NCBI RefSeq assembly: GCF_000382345.1
Contig: NZ_KB908082.1
Location: 88,064-152,063 of the forward strand
From: Massilia niastensis DSM 21313
Lineage (GTDB): Bacteria; Pseudomonadota; Gammaproteobacteria; Burkholderiales; Burkholderiaceae_D
Reading direction: 5' to 3'
Length of the DNA stretch: 64,000 bases
The position numbers and the translations under genes are program-made. Positions 63,718 to 64,000 of the stretch are shown piece after piece (positions within the stretch are counted from its first letter, which is position 1; each line of letters starts with the position of its first letter). Below the pieces are notes generated by a model. It did no database searches and was not told the origin of the DNA. It worked only from the letters and a program-made list of their open reading frames with translations.

Positions 63718-64000
63718 TAATGCGGTTAAGTTAAGCCACCTTTGATCATTTGGCTGTTGTAAACGTGTAGCGGCTCTGTTAACCTGCGGTTCCGATGCTA
63801 GCCGATACCCTCCCACTTGTAACCGCAGATCTTCCCGCTCCTGATTGGCAACGGCTGGGTGAGCATCTGCCAGTTGAGTGGATCGAGCAGGCGCTCAGCC
63901 ATACAGGTAAGGCGAGCATTCGACGAAGACGTTTGCCAGCACAGCAGGTAGTGTGGCTGGTCATTGCGTTGGCCTTGTACCGTCATCGTTCGGTACGGCA
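63718..64000 (+). mobile_element. left part of an IS4-family insertion sequence
   Basis: The probable left inverted repeat starts TAATGCGGTTAAGTTAAG at 63718, close to the IS4 terminus as I remember it (TAATGCCGATCAGTTAAG). The transposase gene begins 77 bases further in, and the window ends inside it. Confidence 0.75.
63795..64000 (+). CDS. IS4-family transposase, N-terminal fragment (window edge)
   Basis: Open from ATG 63795 to the window end (68 residues). ALSHTGKASIRRRRLPAQ and VVWLVIALALYRHRS are characteristic of the N-terminal domain of IS4-family transposases. The DDE catalytic domain would lie beyond 64000. Truncated by the window, so nothing can be said about integrity. Confidence 0.85.
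   Translation, partial: MLADTLPLVTADLPAPDWQRLGEHLPVEWIEQALSHTGKASIRRRRLPAQQVVWLVIALALYRHRSVR

Overview
The window is high-GC DNA with the gene content and order of a betaproteobacterium of the family Oxalobacteraceae, most likely Massilia/Telluria or a close relative. The reasons are an exosortase-B exopolysaccharide locus of the EpsB/D/E/F/G/H/I/L type, the exbB-exbD-lpxK-trm112-kdsB-adk chromosomal block, and third codon positions that are almost always G or C. The genus is inferred from gene content; no search was run.

Layout. 0.2-3.5 kb: two paralogous secreted proteins, each behind a near-identical sigma70 promoter, with a translationally coupled membrane-anchored partner. 3.5-4.0 kb: two tiny paralogous membrane-peptide genes on the minus strand. 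4-10.3 kb: ylqF, a DODA-type dioxygenase, a cobalamin riboswitch with btuB and btuF, and dsbA. 10.3-16.3 kb: a palindromic repeat, an MFS/regulator pair, and a two-component system whose kinase and regulator are separated by a MipA-type outer membrane protein and a secreted protein. 16.5-19.7 kb: a GRDP-like protein, sodB and xseA. 19.8-20.9 kb: a gene-free stretch with seven directly oriented copies of one element, each carrying a DnaA-box-like TTATCCACA or TTGTCCACA. 20.9-24.8 kb: exbB, exbD, lpxK, trm112, kdsB, adk. 25-34.5 kb: a short-chain dehydrogenase behind a MerR-type promoter, gamma-glutamyltransferase, a patatin, a giant propeller hybrid kinase and its response regulator. 34.6-37.7 kb: aryl-CoA ligase, MarR regulator, EAL protein. 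37.7-39.0 kb: a small accessory patch (internally deleted brnT, intact brnA, lone mqsA) against the 3' end of a tRNA-Arg gene. 39.2-41.2 kb: uup.

41.2-61.6 kb is a complete exopolysaccharide factory. EpsB starts the glycan on undecaprenyl phosphate, Gmd and Fcl supply GDP-L-fucose, GT4, GT2 and GT14 enzymes extend it, a flippase and a Wzy-like protein export and polymerise the units, EpsF and EpsG set chain length, EpsE and EpsL make the outer-membrane path, and EpsD is a periplasmic foldase. A heparinase-like lyase probably trims the product. Exosortase B, EpsI and a CAAX-type protease form the protein-sorting side, yet no PEP-CTERM substrate is visible in the window. A sigma54-like site precedes gmd. 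The window closes with a chemoreceptor gene and the left end of an IS4-family element.

The strongest candidate for something undescribed is the seven-copy element array at 19.8-20.9 kb. Next come the two micro-ORFs at 3.5-3.8 kb, the deleted brnT next to intact brnA, and the loss of the Walker A lysine in EpsG.
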